Part shown: positions 54,604-63,543 of the stretch, one piece after another
Layout of the letters: every line of letters begins with the position of its first letter
How positions within the stretch are numbered: position 1 is the stretch's first letter
Notes under the pieces: generated by a model
What the model was told of the DNA's origin: nothing
Databases searched by the model: none
The model's input: only the letters and a program-made list of their open reading frames with translations
Translations under genes and position numbers: made by a program
Source of the DNA: Gordonia hankookensis
GTDB lineage: Bacteria; Actinomycetota; Actinomycetes; Mycobacteriales; Mycobacteriaceae
DNA: 64,000 nt
Direction: 5' to 3'
NCBI RefSeq assembly: GCF_014673215.1
Contig: NZ_JACWMS010000006.1
Location: 1 to 64,000, forward strand

Positions 54604-57051
54604 GTGCCCACTCCGGCTCGATCTGACGTCGACATGTGGCGTCCCCACCAGATGCTGCCCGTCGCGGCCTCCCTCAGGGCCGTTGCCGGTTCGCTGGAGG
54701 CCAAATCAGGTCCGATTCGCAACGCGGTGGTCTCCGACATCGACCGGGTCACCGGCTGGGTCGGGCACAGCCGCGCGTCCGCGGACGATCGCGCAGAGGC
54801 CGAAAAGAAGTGGCTGACCAACCTCTCGGACAACTTCGAGGACGTGGCGACGGCCATCGAGCAGGGTTGCGCGAACATCGCCAACCAGAGGACGGCTCTC
54901 GACGCTCTGCAGAACGGCGCACTCGATGCCGGGTACGTCCTCGGGTCCACCGGTGACACGAATTGGACGTTGAAGCGCAAGGAAGGCGAAGAGGAGACAG
55001 ACGGCGATGCCGCTGCGATGGAGTCATGGCGAACGCGGTTGGTCGCGCAGGCAAACGAGGTCTTCCACGCGGTGCAAGGTGCCGCGAGTTCGTTGCAATC
55101 CGAACTCGGACAGCTGACGACCCTGACTCCGGCGTCCTTGGCTCTCAACGGGACGATGGGTACTCGGGACGCAGGTATGGCGAAAGATGGATACACGCCC
55201 GAGGAATTGCGCACCATCGGCCAACATCTCAAGGACGCCCAACTCACGCCCGAACAGATCAAGGCACTCATGGACGGCAAGACAGCCGACGTGCCACCTG
55301 GTGTCGTGTCCTACCTGCGCAACCTGTTCGGCGGTCTGAGCCCGAAGGACGCGTTGGCGCTGCGATACGGGCTGGACGCGAGCGACCCGGCGGCGGGCAC
55401 TGCGTTTGCGAACGACCTCAACACGCTCGGAAACGAGAAAGTCTCGGGCGGAGGCACTTCGGGCGGATACGACGAACTCCCCGGATGGATGAAGGACATC
55501 GTCGGCGAACGGATACCCGGAGACCGGGGTAGCGACGAGTTCGCGAACTACTTTGCCCGTTCGTTCGCATTGGGTCAGCTGTTCAACGGTGCGACCACAC
55601 AACCCGGCACCAAGTTGGGCACTCAGCTCGAACTCAAGTCGGCGGACCTCGCCGAGCTCGCCAGGTCGAACCCGCAGTACCAGACCGCGATGTCGGACCT
55701 TCTCGTGCAGCACAGCATGTGGGGTGAGGCCAACGGGCTTGCGGATCCGGCTCATCCGGACGTGAGTGACAACCCGGCCGCGGCGTTCAAGGACCGGTAC
55801 GACGACACCATGCGGAGTCTGCTGAATGCCGGTGCACTGAACCATGAATCGTCGACCGCGATCCTGACCGGTCACGGCGGTGCCGATGTGGGGCTACCGG
55901 CGGGATACGACTCGAATCGGACTCTCCAGTCTCTGTACGGGTTCCATTGGGAAGATCGTGGCACCACTGTCGGCCACCTGACCGACTGGATCGATGATTA
56001 CGCGGGGGACCAAGGAAACAGCTACCGAGCCGGACTGTCTGCGGATGCCTTCCGTGGCATGTACGACTTCAACACCGATCCGAAGAATTTCACGTTCCTG
56101 ATGGACATGGACGGCGCGCATTCCGGATCGTTGGGTGATGTGAATCCGGAGTTGGCCAAGTCTCTGGAAGAGGCCACCCGTCCCTACTTGAATGTCCTTG
56201 GTGGTGGCAACCCTGTCGACCACGGTTTCGGTGACGAGGCAACCGGGCATCTCCTGCATCTCGGGGGCGAGGGCCCGGAGATCGCCAACGACCGGGAGAT
56301 GCAGGATCAGGTGCGGCGTCTTTTCGGGGTCATCTCATCGGGCGACGATGCCCAGGCGAGTCTCATCCGGGACATCGGGATTCAGCAGGCGCACAACGCC
56401 GAGCACGTTCCGCTGGCACTGAACGAAGGGCGCGGGTTCGCCGGCGACCTCGCGGCGCGAAACGGATGGTTGCAGAGTCTGTTGCGGGACGGCGTGATGG
56501 CCGACCAGTTGGACGATTGGCATGACAAGAATCCCGGAAACGACATCGATGACGACACGGTGAACAACCTGAAGTCCAATACGAAGGATATTGTCACCAA
56601 AGGACTTGACGCAGTTCCCGTGGTGGGCGGGGCACTTTCGCTCGGTGCCGGTATCGGTATCGACTGGGCGAGCTTGCCTCAGCATGAGGCCGGGGATTCG
56701 GGGAACATTCCGACGCACGTGTCGGTGAATGACACGCTGTTGGAACAGCATTGGTCGACGTGGGCGGCGACGCATCCGAGGCCGACGGGCGACATTGAAA
56801 TGGACAGAGCCCTGTTCAGTTCCGACGGCTCGCTCAAGTCGTTGGGCGTGGTCCTCGACCAGAACAATCCAGACCATGGCGAGGGGTCGACTATCGGTAG
56901 TGATCAGCTGGCGGTCTACCTGAACGAGCAACTTAGGGCCGGAGGGCTCGAGCTGGGCGATTACGACTCGACGTACCTGGCGAGGGCCGGAAATGACAAT
57001 GATGCTATCGACTACAATTCTTACAAGCGAGATCTGTTGGGTGACAAGTGA
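54604..57051 (+). CDS. Large type-VII-substrate-like protein, 815 aa
   Basis: A long soluble protein with a helical N-terminus (1-160) resembling ESX/WXG-type substrates, a central region similar in style to mycobacterial TPR-repeat-region proteins (YTPEELRTIGQHL, FANYFARSFALG), a Gly/Ala-rich hydrophobic stretch near 668-688 (VPVVGGALSLGAGIGI), and a C-terminal 125 residues ending YNSYKRDLLGDK. No catalytic motif is recognised. GTG 54604 start. The stop overlaps the first lipoprotein start by four bases. The C-terminal 29 codons were copied in the downstream duplication. Confidence 0.75.
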   Translation: MPTPARSDVDMWRPHQMLPVAASLRAVAGSLEAKSGPIRNAVVSDIDRVTGWVGHSRASADDRAEAEKKWLTNLSDNFEDVATAIEQGCANIANQRTALDALQNGALDAGYVLGSTGDTNWTLKRKEGEEETDGDAAAMESWRTRLVAQANEVFHAVQGAASSLQSELGQLTTLTPASLALNGTMGTRDAGMAKDGYTPEELRTIGQHLKDAQLTPEQIKALMDGKTADVPPGVVSYLRNLFGGLSPKDALALRYGLDASDPAAGTAFANDLNTLGNEKVSGGGTSGGYDELPGWMKDIVGERIPGDRGSDEFANYFARSFALGQLFNGATTQPGTKLGTQLELKSADLAELARSNPQYQTAMSDLLVQHSMWGEANGLADPAHPDVSDNPAAAFKDRYDDTMRSLLNAGALNHESSTAILTGHGGADVGLPAGYDSNRTLQSLYGFHWEDRGTTVGHLTDWIDDYAGDQGNSYRAGLSADAFRGMYDFNTDPKNFTFLMDMDGAHSGSLGDVNPELAKSLEEATRPYLNVLGGGNPVDHGFGDEATGHLLHLGGEGPEIANDREMQDQVRRLFGVISSGDDAQASLIRDIGIQQAHNAEHVPLALNEGRGFAGDLAARNGWLQSLLRDGVMADQLDDWHDKNPGNDIDDDTVNNLKSNTKDIVTKGLDAVPVVGGALSLGAGIGIDWASLPQHEAGDSGNIPTHVSVNDTLLEQHWSTWAATHPRPTGDIEMDRALFSSDGSLKSLGVVLDQNNPDHGEGSTIGSDQLAVYLNEQLRAGGLELGDYDSTYLARAGNDNDAIDYNSYKRDLLGDK

Positions 57052-57869
57052 AGAAGATGCTTCATGTTTTTCTGTCAGCGGCGGCCTTGTTGGCGGCGTG
57101 TGGTACCGATGGCGGTGAAGAAGCTTCTGCGCCATCCTCGTCGGCATCTGCTGATTTGGTGTCGGACTACACTTTTCCACCCGGATTCGGTTCGATGACG
57201 ACCGTGTGGCAGGCCGCGCCCGGGCTGGATCTTGCTGGTACGCAGGCCACTCTGGTGCGGGCGTATTTCGAGTCGCAGTTCATCGCGGAATGGAGCCGAG
57301 CGTCGGCGGCCTTTCCTGGTTTCGTTGAGTTTCAGGCGGCCAGTGGGCACAACATAGCCGAGAGCACGCCTGAGCGAGATCACTTGTGGGGAGGAACTCG
57401 ACGGTTGTTGCTCAGGTCGGAATCCATATCGGGCGACGAGTTTCGCGCATCGATCTGTGACGATCGTGGGGGGCTCTATCTGAAGGACCGCGTCGGCAAC
57501 GGTGAGGCATCGAGTGCCTCAAGTGACAAACCGGGCGAGACTCAGCGAACGTACATGCAGCCTGCAGCGTCATGGTACGTGGTGGTTCGACGTAACGGTG
57601 AGCCGTCGAAATGGCCGGCAAAGGTCGACATCGGCCAGGCGCGAGCGCCGAATTGGAACGTGTTCCACGGCTGGGGACTCGTGGAGCGGGGCTTCGACGC
57701 GCCGTGGAAGTCGGACACCGACTGTGGTCGATGGGCGCAGCAGAACTACCCGGGTGTAGTCGCCCCGGATAAGCCTCTGCAACGCATTTATCCCAACGGG
57801 TTCCCCGATCCCGACTTTCAGCCGACGCTCGAGCAGTCACCGGGATGGACGCGTGTTGGACAGCCGTGA
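57048..57869 (+). CDS. Lipoprotein paralogue 1
   Basis: A 273-residue lipoprotein: N-terminal MKKMLHVF, lipobox LLAAC (Cys 18) and a Ser/Ala-rich linker. The domain has no family I recognise, with GSMTTVWQA, ESQFIAEWSRA, WGGTRRLLLRSE, WYVVVRR and RAPNWN. The last 17 residues are identical to paralogue 2. GTG 57048 overlaps the stop of the large ORF, so it is translationally coupled. A partner or immunity role is inferred from coupling and duplication only. It is less GC-rich than the core genes. Confidence 0.75.
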   Translation: MKKMLHVFLSAAALLAACGTDGGEEASAPSSSASADLVSDYTFPPGFGSMTTVWQAAPGLDLAGTQATLVRAYFESQFIAEWSRASAAFPGFVEFQAASGHNIAESTPERDHLWGGTRRLLLRSESISGDEFRASICDDRGGLYLKDRVGNGEASSASSDKPGETQRTYMQPAASWYVVVRRNGEPSKWPAKVDIGQARAPNWNVFHGWGLVERGFDAPWKSDTDCGRWAQQNYPGVVAPDKPLQRIYPNGFPDPDFQPTLEQSPGWTRVGQP

Positions 57870-57878
57870 CCGAGGCAG

Positions 57879-57914
57879 TCATCCGGGATAGTCATCCCCA
57901 CTGGGCACCGTCAC
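57879..57914 (-). pseudogene. Lipase 3' fragment left by duplication
   Basis: The minus strand reads VTVPSGDDYPG then stop, matching the C-terminus VTVPCGDDYPG of the lipase at 58829-59692. It is only 11 codons and ends at the duplication junction. Confidence 0.85.
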
Positions 57915-58004
57915 TACGACGGGACGTATCGCGCGAACGCGGGGAATGACAACGACGCCCTGGATTACAACGCGTACAAGAAGGATCTGCTGGGTGAGGA
58001 ATGA
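57915..58004 (+). pseudogene. C-terminal fragment of the large ORF
   Basis: It encodes YDGTYRANAGNDNDALDY...KKDLLGEE then stop, matching the last 29 residues of the 815-residue protein with conservative changes. It has no start codon of its own. Its stop still overlaps the start of lipoprotein 2 (ATGA), preserving the original gene arrangement. Confidence 0.88.
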
Positions 58005-58819
58005 AGTGTAAGTCGCTGTTTCTCGTGGTTCTTGCTGTCATGTTGGCGGCGTGTGGCGGGCAGGACGAACGACGCCCATCAACGACGTCAGTGACAGTCG
58101 ATCCCGTGTCCGGCTATAGGTTTCCATCGAGCCTAGGCTCGATGACGACACTGTGGCAGGCGGAGCCAGAGCTCAGCCTGACCGATAGAAATTCCACGGT
58201 GGTTCGGGCCTTCTTCGAGTCGCTGTTCATCGCGGAGTGGAGTCGCACGGTAGACGCCTTCCCGGGGTTCGCTGACCTCATTGCCGCAAGTGACACCCGG
58301 GTGTCCGAGACCGATCCGGACCGTGATCACCCTTGGAGCGGTACACGGCGGCTGCTCCTCAGGTCGGTGGCCGTGAGCGGCGACGAGGTGCGGGCCGTCG
58401 TGTGTGACGACCGTTCTGGCATGTATTTGCAGTCGCAGGCCCGTACGCCGAACGTTGTGCCTGACTCATCGTCATATCTGTACGGACCCGGTGGTCACCG
58501 CTATATGGAGAGCGCAATGACGTGGTACGTGGTCATGCGTAAGGCCGGCGACCCTGCCAAGTGGCCACGGAAGGTTGACGAGGGCTCGTCCCGGGCGCCG
58601 AATTGGAATGCTTTCGCGGGCTGGAAGTTGGTCGATCGGGGTTTCGACGCGCCGTGGCAACCCGGGACCACGTGTGACAAGTGGGCACAGCAGAATTATC
58701 CGGGCGTGATTGATCCAGGACCACCCGCCAAACGCATGTATCCCAACGGATTCCCTGACCCGGCCTTCCAGCCGACACTCGAGCAGTCTCCGGGGTGGAC
58801 GCGTGTCGGACAGCCCTGA
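58001..58819 (+). CDS. Lipoprotein paralogue 2
   Basis: A 272-residue lipoprotein with lipobox MLAAC (Cys 18). It has the same architecture as paralogue 1 and an identical C-terminal FQPTLEQSPGWTRVGQP; the middle region diverges (loop near 145-165 differs in sequence). ATG 58001. No promoter is evident in the short junction, so expression probably depends on read-through from the large ORF operon. It converges with the lipase. Confidence 0.75.
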   Translation: MKCKSLFLVVLAVMLAACGGQDERRPSTTSVTVDPVSGYRFPSSLGSMTTLWQAEPELSLTDRNSTVVRAFFESLFIAEWSRTVDAFPGFADLIAASDTRVSETDPDRDHPWSGTRRLLLRSVAVSGDEVRAVVCDDRSGMYLQSQARTPNVVPDSSSYLYGPGGHRYMESAMTWYVVMRKAGDPAKWPRKVDEGSSRAPNWNAFAGWKLVDRGFDAPWQPGTTCDKWAQQNYPGVIDPGPPAKRMYPNGFPDPAFQPTLEQSPGWTRVGQP

Positions 58820-58828
58820 CCGAGACCG

Positions 58829-59692
58829 TCAGCCCGGATAGTCATCCCCACAGGGGACCGTCACGCGGTGGGCTGGATCGAGACCGTTGCGGACCAGCGC
58901 TGCGACGGTGGGGGAGAAGGCCATCCCGAGATGCCCGATCTCGGATCTCGGGCACACGTCCTGGACCCGGGTGTTGGTGACGTTGGGTCCCGCGGTCATC
59001 AGCGAGTTCTGCCACGGCGTGACGATCTCGTCGTGGACGGTTGCCAGGTTGAGATAGTGGATGTTCGGGTGGCGCGGTCCCCAGTCGTTCTCGCCGGGTT
59101 GGCGCGCGGCGGCGGGCAGGCGGTCGGTGATGTTGCTGGTTCGGGAGTAGCCGCGGTTCGGGGCGGACAGGCCGATGATGGTGTCGATCTGTGCCGCCCT
59201 CCCGGGCAGCTGACTGACGAGTTGCGCGATCGCGCCGCCCTGAGAGTGCCCGACGAAGTCGACCCGGCGCGCGTGCGTCGCCGCCAGCACACGGTCGACG
59301 AGCGCGGCGACCTGTCGGGCGGACCGGTTCTTGTCGCCGAGCCCGCCGACGTTGCCGCTCCAACTCGTCAGGCCGTAGGTCATGCTGAACACGCAGTACC
59401 CGGCATTCGCCAGAGTCGGCGCGAGATAGGCGAGGTTGGCGTCCTGATTCAGTGCCGTGCCGTGCAGGAGGATCACCGGGTCGCGGCCCGAACGATCACG
59501 ACAATCGAAGCGGTTCGAGCCGGCCGGCGAGGTGGTGGCAGGTCTGGTGAAACCGGTGGCGACGGCCTGATTGACGTCGGTGGTCACCGGAAACGGTGCG
59601 GCCGACGCAATCCCTCCGAATGCGGTGGTGAGAGCCGTCGCGATGACCGCGAGGCCGCCGAAGAGTCCGAACCGCGTGAGCGTGCGCTGCAT
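58829..59692 (-). CDS. Secreted lipase/esterase (alpha/beta hydrolase)
   Basis: A 287-residue exported protein: signal peptide ending GIASAAP, HGTALNQDANL oxyanion loop, nucleophile Ser in GHSQGGAI, Asp in VHDEIVTP, His in EIGHLGMA. It is a relative of the lipase at 27540-28511, with the same Cys in DVCP and VPCGDD. Only nine bases separate its stop from that of lipoprotein 2. Confidence 0.9.
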   Translation of the reverse strand: MQRTLTRFGLFGGLAVIATALTTAFGGIASAAPFPVTTDVNQAVATGFTRPATTSPAGSNRFDCRDRSGRDPVILLHGTALNQDANLAYLAPTLANAGYCVFSMTYGLTSWSGNVGGLGDKNRSARQVAALVDRVLAATHARRVDFVGHSQGGAIAQLVSQLPGRAAQIDTIIGLSAPNRGYSRTSNITDRLPAAARQPGENDWGPRHPNIHYLNLATVHDEIVTPWQNSLMTAGPNVTNTRVQDVCPRSEIGHLGMAFSPTVAALVRNGLDPAHRVTVPCGDDYPG

Positions 59693-59732
59693 GTGGTCAT
59701 TCTGCCCCGGCGGGCCTCATCGGTGCGGCAGA

Positions 59733-60173
59733 TCAGGCGGAGGCCAGATCCGGCGCGAGTTGGGTGAGCCGGACACTGTTGCCCGACGGATCACGGAAAC
59801 CCGCGTCGATCCCATAGGGCCGCTGCTCCGGCGTCTCGGTGAACTCGACGCCTCGCGCAGCGAGCTCCTCATAGGAGGCCTGGCAGTCCTCGGTGGTGAG
59901 GAAGACGGTGCCGGCGAATCCCTTGGCGGTGAGTGCGGCGATCTCCTCCTGCGTACCCGCGTCGATCATGGGTGGACCGGGGATGGCCATCAGCACGATG
60001 GAGACGTCGTCCTGCCCGGGCGGTCCGACGGTGAGCCAACGGAAGTCGCCCATCTCCTCGAAGCTGACGTCCTGCCGGATCTCCATACCCACTCTGCGTG
60101 TCCAGAAATCGAGCGCCTGGTCTTGGTCGTGCACCCAAAGTTGGGCGCTGGCAACGCGAATCATGATGATCAC
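59733..60173 (-). CDS. VOC/glyoxalase-like protein
   Basis: A 146-residue vicinal oxygen chelate protein with paired beta-alpha-beta units: RVASAQLWVHDQDQALDFW at the start and GFRDPSGNSVRLTQ at the end. Several usual metal ligands are absent, so it may be a binding protein. GTG 60173 follows AAGGAA. It follows the AraC gene by about 50 bases on the same strand and is probably in one unit. Confidence 0.85.
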   Translation of the reverse strand: MIIMIRVASAQLWVHDQDQALDFWTRRVGMEIRQDVSFEEMGDFRWLTVGPPGQDDVSIVLMAIPGPPMIDAGTQEEIAALTAKGFAGTVFLTTEDCQASYEELAARGVEFTETPEQRPYGIDAGFRDPSGNSVRLTQLAPDLASA

Positions 60174-60224
60174 CGTTCCTTGTCGGGGTTCTCGTGGATC
60201 GGGTGGTGTTCGGTGATCCTCACG

Positions 60225-60680
60225 TTATGAGCCCGCGTCCTCCGGGGTCTTCTTCCGGTGTGCTGTCTTCGGTCTGCGCGTCGTCGGTGCCGGCCTGCCG
60301 TAGATGCGCATCACACAGGTGGGCACCGGGACATGGGCCTTCGCGGGTGGGAACGATGACCGGTAGGCGGTTGGCGGTCTGCCGAAGGCCTTCGCGAAGC
60401 TGGTCGTGAAGGATCCGACGCTCGACAACCCGACCGACATGCAGATGTCGGCCACCGATCGGTCGGTGTTGCGCAGCATGGCGGCCGCGCGCTCGAGCCG
60501 ACGGGTCTGGAGGTACGCGTGCGGAGATTCTCCGAACGTCGCAGCGAAGGCGCGTGTGAAGTGTGCCCGCGACAGGCCGGCCGCCGCGGCCATCGCGTCG
60601 ACGGTCAGCGGCTCGGCGAAGCGGGCATCGACGAGATCCTTGGCCCGCAGCAGATGGCGAGCCGGAGGCGGGCTGGGCAT
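60225..60680 (-). CDS. AraC-type regulator (DNA-binding domain only)
   Basis: A 151-residue protein comprising two HTH motifs (TVDAMAAAAGLSRAHFTRAF and SVADICMSVGLSSVGSFTTSF) and a basic tail, without a ligand domain. Such short AraC proteins often accompany a VOC gene, as here, where the VOC protein may supply sensing. Confidence 0.88.
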   Translation of the reverse strand: MPSPPPARHLLRAKDLVDARFAEPLTVDAMAAAAGLSRAHFTRAFAATFGESPHAYLQTRRLERAAAMLRNTDRSVADICMSVGLSSVGSFTTSFAKAFGRPPTAYRSSFPPAKAHVPVPTCVMRIYGRPAPTTRRPKTAHRKKTPEDAGS

Positions 60681-60698
60681 GTGTCGATTATGCGCCGA

Positions 60699-61301
60699 CT
60701 AGTGCCCGCGCACGTGAATTGTGTCGATGCGGTCCAACAGCGCCCGACCCCGTGGCGACAGCTCGTATCCGACATCGAGGCTGTTGGTCAGGCCGAGCTT
60801 CTTCAGCTTTCGCACGTCGAGTTTGAAATCAGGCCGCTCCCTGCCTAATTCGGTTGCCAGTTCGGTCGAGACGACGGCAGGCCGCCGTGCGATGACATCC
60901 AGGGTTGCACGCGTCCACGGCCCGTGCGACGACCGCGCGTCGAGCCGGGCCAGTCGGGTCAGCAGATCGTCGATGTCGTCGTCGGACAGGGCGTCGTCCT
61001 CGCGCAACGCGATGCGCGGATCGGGCCCCGCCCATCGCAGACCGACGCGGAAGATCGGATCGTCATTCGCTCGCAGCTTGCCGATGGCCTTCGCCGGCGA
61101 GTCGAATCCCGCGCGGCGCGCGTCGTCGTCGGTGATGTCGTCGGCGCGGATCTGCGCCACCGACACGATCTCGACGACGCCTGCCGAGCTGACAAACGTT
61201 GACCCGACCGTGACACGCGGGACTTTCCATCGCCGAAAGGCCAGGTCGATGGTGCCGTCTGCCACGCCTTGCGCCGTGGTGGCGGGAAGGAGCACGGTCA
61301 C
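60699..61301 (-). CDS. ASCH/PUA-like domain protein
   Basis: A 200-residue protein. The N-terminal half (IDLAFRRWKVPRVTVGSTF ... VVEIVSV) has the small beta-barrel character of ASCH domains, which bind RNA or nucleotides. The C-terminal half (100-200) is a winged-helix-like region ending GYELSPRGRALLDRI. The combination suggests a nucleic-acid-binding role; the assignment is moderate. GTG 61301 or 61295. Confidence 0.6.
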   Translation of the reverse strand: MTVLLPATTAQGVADGTIDLAFRRWKVPRVTVGSTFVSSAGVVEIVSVAQIRADDITDDDARRAGFDSPAKAIGKLRANDDPIFRVGLRWAGPDPRIALREDDALSDDDIDDLLTRLARLDARSSHGPWTRATLDVIARRPAVVSTELATELGRERPDFKLDVRKLKKLGLTNSLDVGYELSPRGRALLDRIDTIHVRGH

Positions 61302-61342
61302 CAGGGTACCCAGGAGCGCGAACCGGTCGTAGTGTCGGAGAC

Positions 61343-62011
61343 ATGACCGGATCCAGTGGAACCCCAGTCAGTGCCGCGGCCGCAACCGAGGCGATCTCCG
61401 ACCCGTGGCGGGTGCTGGCCGACACCCTGTACGCGGCGTACAAGACGGGCGGCATGGTCAAAGGTGGTGAGTTCGTCTCGGCGATCATCGATGCCGCCGA
61501 GGCGGTGCAGCATCATCCTGACGTCGAGTTACGTTATGGCTCAGTTCATCTCGCCTTGACGACGCACAGTGCGAACGCACTCACCGAGGCGGACGTCGCA
61601 TTGGCGAACACGATCTCCGCGATCGCCGCCGACCTCGGCATCGAGCCGCTGTCTGCGCCGCCTGCCCGCTTCGAACTCGGCATCGACGTACTCGACATCT
61701 CGGCGGTCAAGCCGTTCTGGAAGGCTGTCCTCGGATACCGGGACGAACCCGAGGAGACGTCGGTCGACCTCGCCGACCCGGCGGGCATCCTGCCGGGCGT
61801 CTGGTTCCAGCAGATGGACGAGCCGCGGCCGCAGCGCAATCGCGTCCACGTGGACCTCTGGGTCCCGCACGACGTCGTCGAGGACCGCATCGCGGCCGCC
61901 ATCGACGCGGGCGGGTCGCTCGTCACCGACGAGTTCGCCCCCGAGTGGTGGGTGCTCGCCGATCCGGAGGGCAACGAGATCTGCCTGTGCACCTGGCAGA
62001 ACCGCGACTGA
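61343..62011 (+). CDS. Pterin-4a-carbinolamine dehydratase-like/VOC fusion protein
   Basis: A 222-residue two-domain protein. The N-terminal domain (about 20-105) has HHPDVELRYGSVHLALTTHS and ADVALANTISAIA, the His-His-Pro core of pterin carbinolamine dehydratase. The C-terminal domain (108-222) is VOC-like (FELGIDVLDISAVKPFW, NRVHVDLWVP, LADPEGNEICLC). A role in pterin-linked metabolism is uncertain. Confidence 0.82.
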   Translation: MTGSSGTPVSAAAATEAISDPWRVLADTLYAAYKTGGMVKGGEFVSAIIDAAEAVQHHPDVELRYGSVHLALTTHSANALTEADVALANTISAIAADLGIEPLSAPPARFELGIDVLDISAVKPFWKAVLGYRDEPEETSVDLADPAGILPGVWFQQMDEPRPQRNRVHVDLWVPHDVVEDRIAAAIDAGGSLVTDEFAPEWWVLADPEGNEICLCTWQNRD

Positions 62012-62020
62012 CGCCGATTC

Positions 62021-62059
62021 CGTAGCAGTAACACGCGCCCACCGCGCATCACTGCTACG
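62021..62059. terminator. Hairpin between convergent genes
   Basis: CGTAGCAGT (62021-62029) and ACTGCTACG (62051-62059) form a 9-bp stem between the pterin/VOC and malic enzyme genes. Confidence 0.6.
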
Positions 62060-62071
62060 AAACCGGTTGGC

Positions 62072-63301
62072 TCAGGCGACGCCTTCGGCGTGCGCAGCGG
62101 CGGCCACCGCGGCCGCGACCGCCGGTGCGACCCGCTGATCGAGCGGGCTCGGGACGATCCGGTCCGGCCGGATGTCGTCTGCGGCGACCGAGAAGATCGC
62201 TTCTGCTGCAGCAAGTTTCATGCGTTCGGTGATACGTCGTGCGCCGGCGTCGAGCGCACCCGCGAACACGCCGGGGAAGGCGAGCACGTTGTTGATCTGA
62301 TTCGGGAAGTCGCTGCGACCGGTCGCGACGATCGAGGCATGCTTCGCGGCCACGGTGGGATGGATCTCCGGGTCCGGGTTCGACAACGCGAACACGATCG
62401 CGTTGTCGGCCATCGAGGCGATCAGCGATTCGTCGATCTTGCCCGCCGAGACGCCGAGGAAGACGTCGGCGCCTGCCAATGCCTCCGCGGGGCCACCGCC
62501 GAGGCTTCGCGGGTTGGTGCGCTCGGCGAGTTCCTGCTTGATCTCGTTCAGGTCGTCGCGGTGGAAGCTGACGATGCCCTTGGAGTCCAGCACCACGACG
62601 TCGGTGACGCCCGCGTGGTCGAGGATGTTCGCACAGGCCACGCCCGCGGCGCCTGCGCCGGAGATGACCACCTTGAGGTCGCGGAGATCGCGGTTCTGCT
62701 GGGCCATCGCACCCTTGAGGGCGGCGAGTACGACGATCGCGGTGCCGTGCTGGTCGTCGTGCATGACCGGGCAGTCGAGGGCCTCGATGACGCGCCGTTC
62801 GATCTCGAAGCAGCGCGGCGCGGAGATGTCCTCGAGGTTGACCGCGCCGAAGCTCGGCCGCAGACGGATCAGGGTCTCGACGATTTCGTCGGGGTCCTTG
62901 GTGTCCAGCACGATCGGGATCGAGTTGAGGCCAGCGAACGTGCGGAAGAGTGCGGACTTGCCCTCCATCACCGGCAATGAGGCCCGCGGGCCGATGTCAC
63001 CGAGGCCGAGCACCGCGGTGCCGTCGCTGACCACCGCCACGAGTCGGTCGGTCCAGGTGTACTTGTCCACCAGGTGGGCTTGGTTGTCGATGGCCCGTGA
63101 CACCTGTGCCACGCCGGGTGTGTAGGCGATCGACAGATCCCGCTGGGTGTCGATCGGGGACCGCAACTCCACCGAGAGTTTGCCGCCGACATGAGCCATG
63201 AAGATCTCTTCGTCGGTGATGGGCACATCGTCGATCGACGGCTCGTTGAACGGAGCTTTGGTCTGCCGATCGGTCGGTGCGTTGTCTGCCGTGCTGGCCA
63301 C
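62072..63301 (-). CDS. NAD(P)-dependent malic enzyme
   Basis: A 409-residue short-form malic enzyme converting malate to pyruvate and CO2. It has SIAYTPGVAQVSRAI, catalytic Lys in VMEGKSALF, metal ligands in NLEDISAPRCFEIE and MHDDQHGTA, and the Rossmann motif GAGAAGVACANIL. The residue after the second strand is Asp (VVLDSKG), favouring NAD, but cofactor use should be measured. GTG 63301 follows GGAGGA; the longer frame to 63451 is not supported. Confidence 0.93.
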   Translation of the reverse strand: MASTADNAPTDRQTKAPFNEPSIDDVPITDEEIFMAHVGGKLSVELRSPIDTQRDLSIAYTPGVAQVSRAIDNQAHLVDKYTWTDRLVAVVSDGTAVLGLGDIGPRASLPVMEGKSALFRTFAGLNSIPIVLDTKDPDEIVETLIRLRPSFGAVNLEDISAPRCFEIERRVIEALDCPVMHDDQHGTAIVVLAALKGAMAQQNRDLRDLKVVISGAGAAGVACANILDHAGVTDVVVLDSKGIVSFHRDDLNEIKQELAERTNPRSLGGGPAEALAGADVFLGVSAGKIDESLIASMADNAIVFALSNPDPEIHPTVAAKHASIVATGRSDFPNQINNVLAFPGVFAGALDAGARRITERMKLAAAEAIFSVAADDIRPDRIVPSPLDQRVAPAVAAAVAAAAHAEGVA

Positions 63302-63530
63302 TGTTCCTCCTGCGTAACCCGCGTCATCGATGAGGCGGGTAGACGGTGGCGCCACATCGGCGGGGCGCCCGAATAACCTCGTCGGTCTCGATCGCATCTG
63401 GCCGGTTGGCCCATCAGATGCCGCGACCGCCGCGTCCGGATAACGCAACAACCTGGGCGCGGAACCCGCTCAGTGTCCCACCGTCTCGACGACCGGATCA
63501 AGGTGCCCCCCGAATGATCGCTCGGGCCGA

Positions 63531-63536
63531 TAAGAT
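63531..63536 (+). promoter_or_regulatory. -10 element for leaderless gntR transcript
   Basis: TAAGAT lies seven bases before GTG 63544, so transcription would begin at the start codon. Immediately after it, ACAACTTGT is a small dyad that could be a GntR half-site. Confidence 0.45.
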
Positions 63537-63543
63537 ACAACTT

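Larger units (their letters stand above)
56962..58864. repeat. Tandem duplication of about 950 bp
   Basis: Copy 1 (56962-57914) and copy 2 (57915-58864) each contain the tail of the large ORF, a complete lipoprotein gene and the last 11 codons of the convergent lipase. The copies are clearly diverged at the nucleotide level, so the event is not recent. The junction is 57914/57915. Confidence 0.9.

Noticed and set aside
54604..57051. Calling the large ORF a toxin
   Set aside because: No nuclease, NADase, deaminase or other toxin motif is visible in its C-terminal part, so it is described only as a type-VII-substrate-like protein.
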